Position numbers and translations under genes: made by a program. Shown one piece after another: positions 55,322-56,065 of a stretch of 56,065 bases of DNA; position 1 is the stretch's first letter, and the number at the start of each line of letters is the position of its first letter. A model generated the notes under the pieces. That model was not told the DNA's origin. It saw only the letters and a list, made by a program, of their open reading frames with translations, and made no database searches. The stretch covers positions 1-56,065 of the forward strand of contig JAZSPU010000013.1 in assembly GCA_045537575.1 (NCBI GenBank), read 5' to 3'. Source of the stretch: SIG607 sp045537575. GTDB lineage: Bacteria > Bacillota > Clostridia > Oscillospirales > Acutalibacteraceae.

Positions 55322-56065
55322 CTATTTAGAATGTTTATGCAAAAGTTCACTTCTCTGTTCCCAAAGCTTCTGAGAAAGATCGACATAATAGGTATGGGGC
55401 TTTTCAAAACGTTTTACCTCATCCCACAAAAGCTCAACCTGTTCCTTGCAGTATTTTGCAATTTCACTTACAGAGGGGCTTTCATAAACCTGCTGTCCTT
55501 TTTCAAAAATTTTAACCTGAAGCTTTTTAGCCACAAAGTTTTCAACCGTTTTACGCTTCCAGGTATATTCGGGATGGAAAATTTCATAGGGCTTTGTATC
55601 ATCTATTTTCTCGTCACCCAAGGTCATTACGTCGGCAATACATTTTCCTGTTTCTTTATCAAAAAGACGCCAAGGAATTTTAACACCGGGTATAGTAATT
55701 TTAGCAGTATTTTCGCTGATTTTGATTTTAGGAATAATTTTTCCATCCTTTTCAACTGCAACAAGCTTATAAACACCGCCGAAAACAGGTTCTTTAGCGG
55801 CAGTTATAAGACGTTCGCCTACACCGAAAATATCAACCTTTGCCCCCTGAACAAGCATATCTCTGATTAGATATTCGTCAAGTGAGTTTGAAACAACGAT
55901 TTTACAGTCTTCATACCCAGCATCATCAAGCATCTTTCTTGCTTTTTTTGTAATATAGGTAATATCGCCGCTATCAATTCTTATACCTCTCGGGCGTTTA
56001 CCCATAGGCTTTAATACTTCATCAAAGACCTTAATAGCATTTGGAATACCGCTTTTAAGTACGTT
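55322..56065 (-). CDS. pncB: Nicotinate phosphoribosyltransferase, C-terminal 247 residues (runs off the right edge)
   Basis: The frame stays open to the last base: N-V-L-K-S-G-I-P-N-A-I-K-V-F-D-E-V at the edge, then R-P-R-G-I-R-I-D-S-G-D-I, S-N-S-L-D-E-Y, F-G-V-G-E-R-L-I-T, and G-G-V-Y-K-L. These fit the type II/long-form nicotinate phosphoribosyltransferase, which makes nicotinate mononucleotide from nicotinic acid and PRPP in NAD salvage. The N-terminal half, including the catalytic histidine region, lies outside the window. An ATG inside the frame (about 56005) is not the true start. Confidence 0.95.
   Translation of the reverse strand, partial: NVLKSGIPNAIKVFDEVLKPMGKRPRGIRIDSGDITYITKKARKMLDDAGYEDCKIVVSNSLDEYLIRDMLVQGAKVDIFGVGERLITAAKEPVFGGVYKLVAVEKDGKIIPKIKISENTAKITIPGVKIPWRLFDKETGKCIADVMTLGDEKIDDTKPYEIFHPEYTWKRKTVENFVAKKLQVKIFEKGQQVYESPSVSEIAKYCKEQVELLWDEVKRFEKPHTYYVDLSQKLWEQRSELLHKHSK

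Noticed and set aside
55331..55870. 179-codon plus-strand frame antisense to pncB
   Set aside because: Phe/Asn-rich shadow of a clear nicotinate phosphoribosyltransferase gene.
1..56065. CRISPR array, tRNA or rRNA genes, prophage, insertion sequences, toxin-antitoxin or restriction systems
   Set aside because: I looked along both strands and saw no regularly spaced repeats, cloverleaf-like segments, transposase, integrase, phage structural or defence-type proteins.

Overview
The window looks like a chromosomal segment of a low-GC, spore-forming member of the Clostridia. An Oscillospirales/Ruminococcaceae-like gut lineage would fit, but this is inferred from gene content and not proven. Evidence: three parts of the sporulation programme (sigG-ylmC-spoIVB and a spoIVFA/spoIVFB pair), a CD1247-type acidic zinc-ribbon protein next to efp, an FtsEX-M23 hydrolase-activator operon, an S-box riboswitch on metK, AT-rich intergenic DNA with textbook sigma-A promoters and short U-tailed terminators, and a palindromic GGCTCCCTC-type intergenic repeat of a kind I associate with gut Clostridia. 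I saw no phage, plasmid, insertion sequence, CRISPR array, tRNA or rRNA.

Layout. 1-0.7 kb: 5' end of an unknown membrane protein in visibly GC-richer DNA, then a gene-poor stretch and the palindromic repeat. 0.7-3.1 kb: sigG, ylmC/ymxH and spoIVB, all on the minus strand. 3.2-8.3 kb: CdaR/PucR-type regulator, ftsE, ftsX, a coiled-coil M23 protein and a VanZ-coiled-coil fusion in one operon. 8.4-15.6 kb: msmK-like ATPase, a 16S pseudouridine synthase, ispD-ispF, efp with the CD1247-type gene, an M24 aminopeptidase, an endonuclease IV-like protein, a YqeG phosphatase and rpsU. 16-20.9 kb: L-lactate permease, an FTR-like small Fe-S protein, a CNNM/CorC transporter behind a long leader with a small ORF, and a LysR regulator divergent from a SemiSWEET-like gene. 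20.9-29.2 kb: an eight-gene aromatic operon (aminotransferase, pheA, aroB, aroC, aroE-aroK fusion, aroQ, aroA, DAHP synthase) encoding every step from E4P+PEP to phenylpyruvate, and probably phenylalanine. 29.4-33.1 kb: a radical-SAM pair and the SpoIVFA/FB pair. 33.2-35.5 kb: metK with its S-box riboswitch, a RibU-like ECF S component and DUF1294. 35.7-44.4 kb: amidase lipoprotein, TIM-barrel epimerase, cardiolipin synthase, glycogen phosphorylase and a GH13 hydrolase. 44.4-56 kb: YbaK, a serine hydrolase, two tandem RlmD-type methyltransferases, two small membrane genes, pcrA, asnS, azlCD, a lipoprotein and the 3' part of pncB.

How they fit together. SigG in the forespore would drive spoIVB. 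The secreted SpoIVB protease signals to the SpoIVFA/SpoIVFB complex in the mother-cell-derived membrane to trigger pro-sigma-K processing, so the sender and receiver of one checkpoint lie 30 kb apart here. FtsEX with its M23 partner controls peptidoglycan cleavage. Phosphorylase plus the GH13 enzyme break down internal glucan or imported maltodextrin, for which MsmK may power uptake.

I did not find an obviously new defence or mobile system. The most interesting signals are regulatory: a sigG leader that buries its ribosome-binding site in a hairpin and whose best-placed start codon is AUU, and a leader peptide beginning M-D-P-L-P with mutually exclusive hairpins in front of the CNNM/CorC gene.
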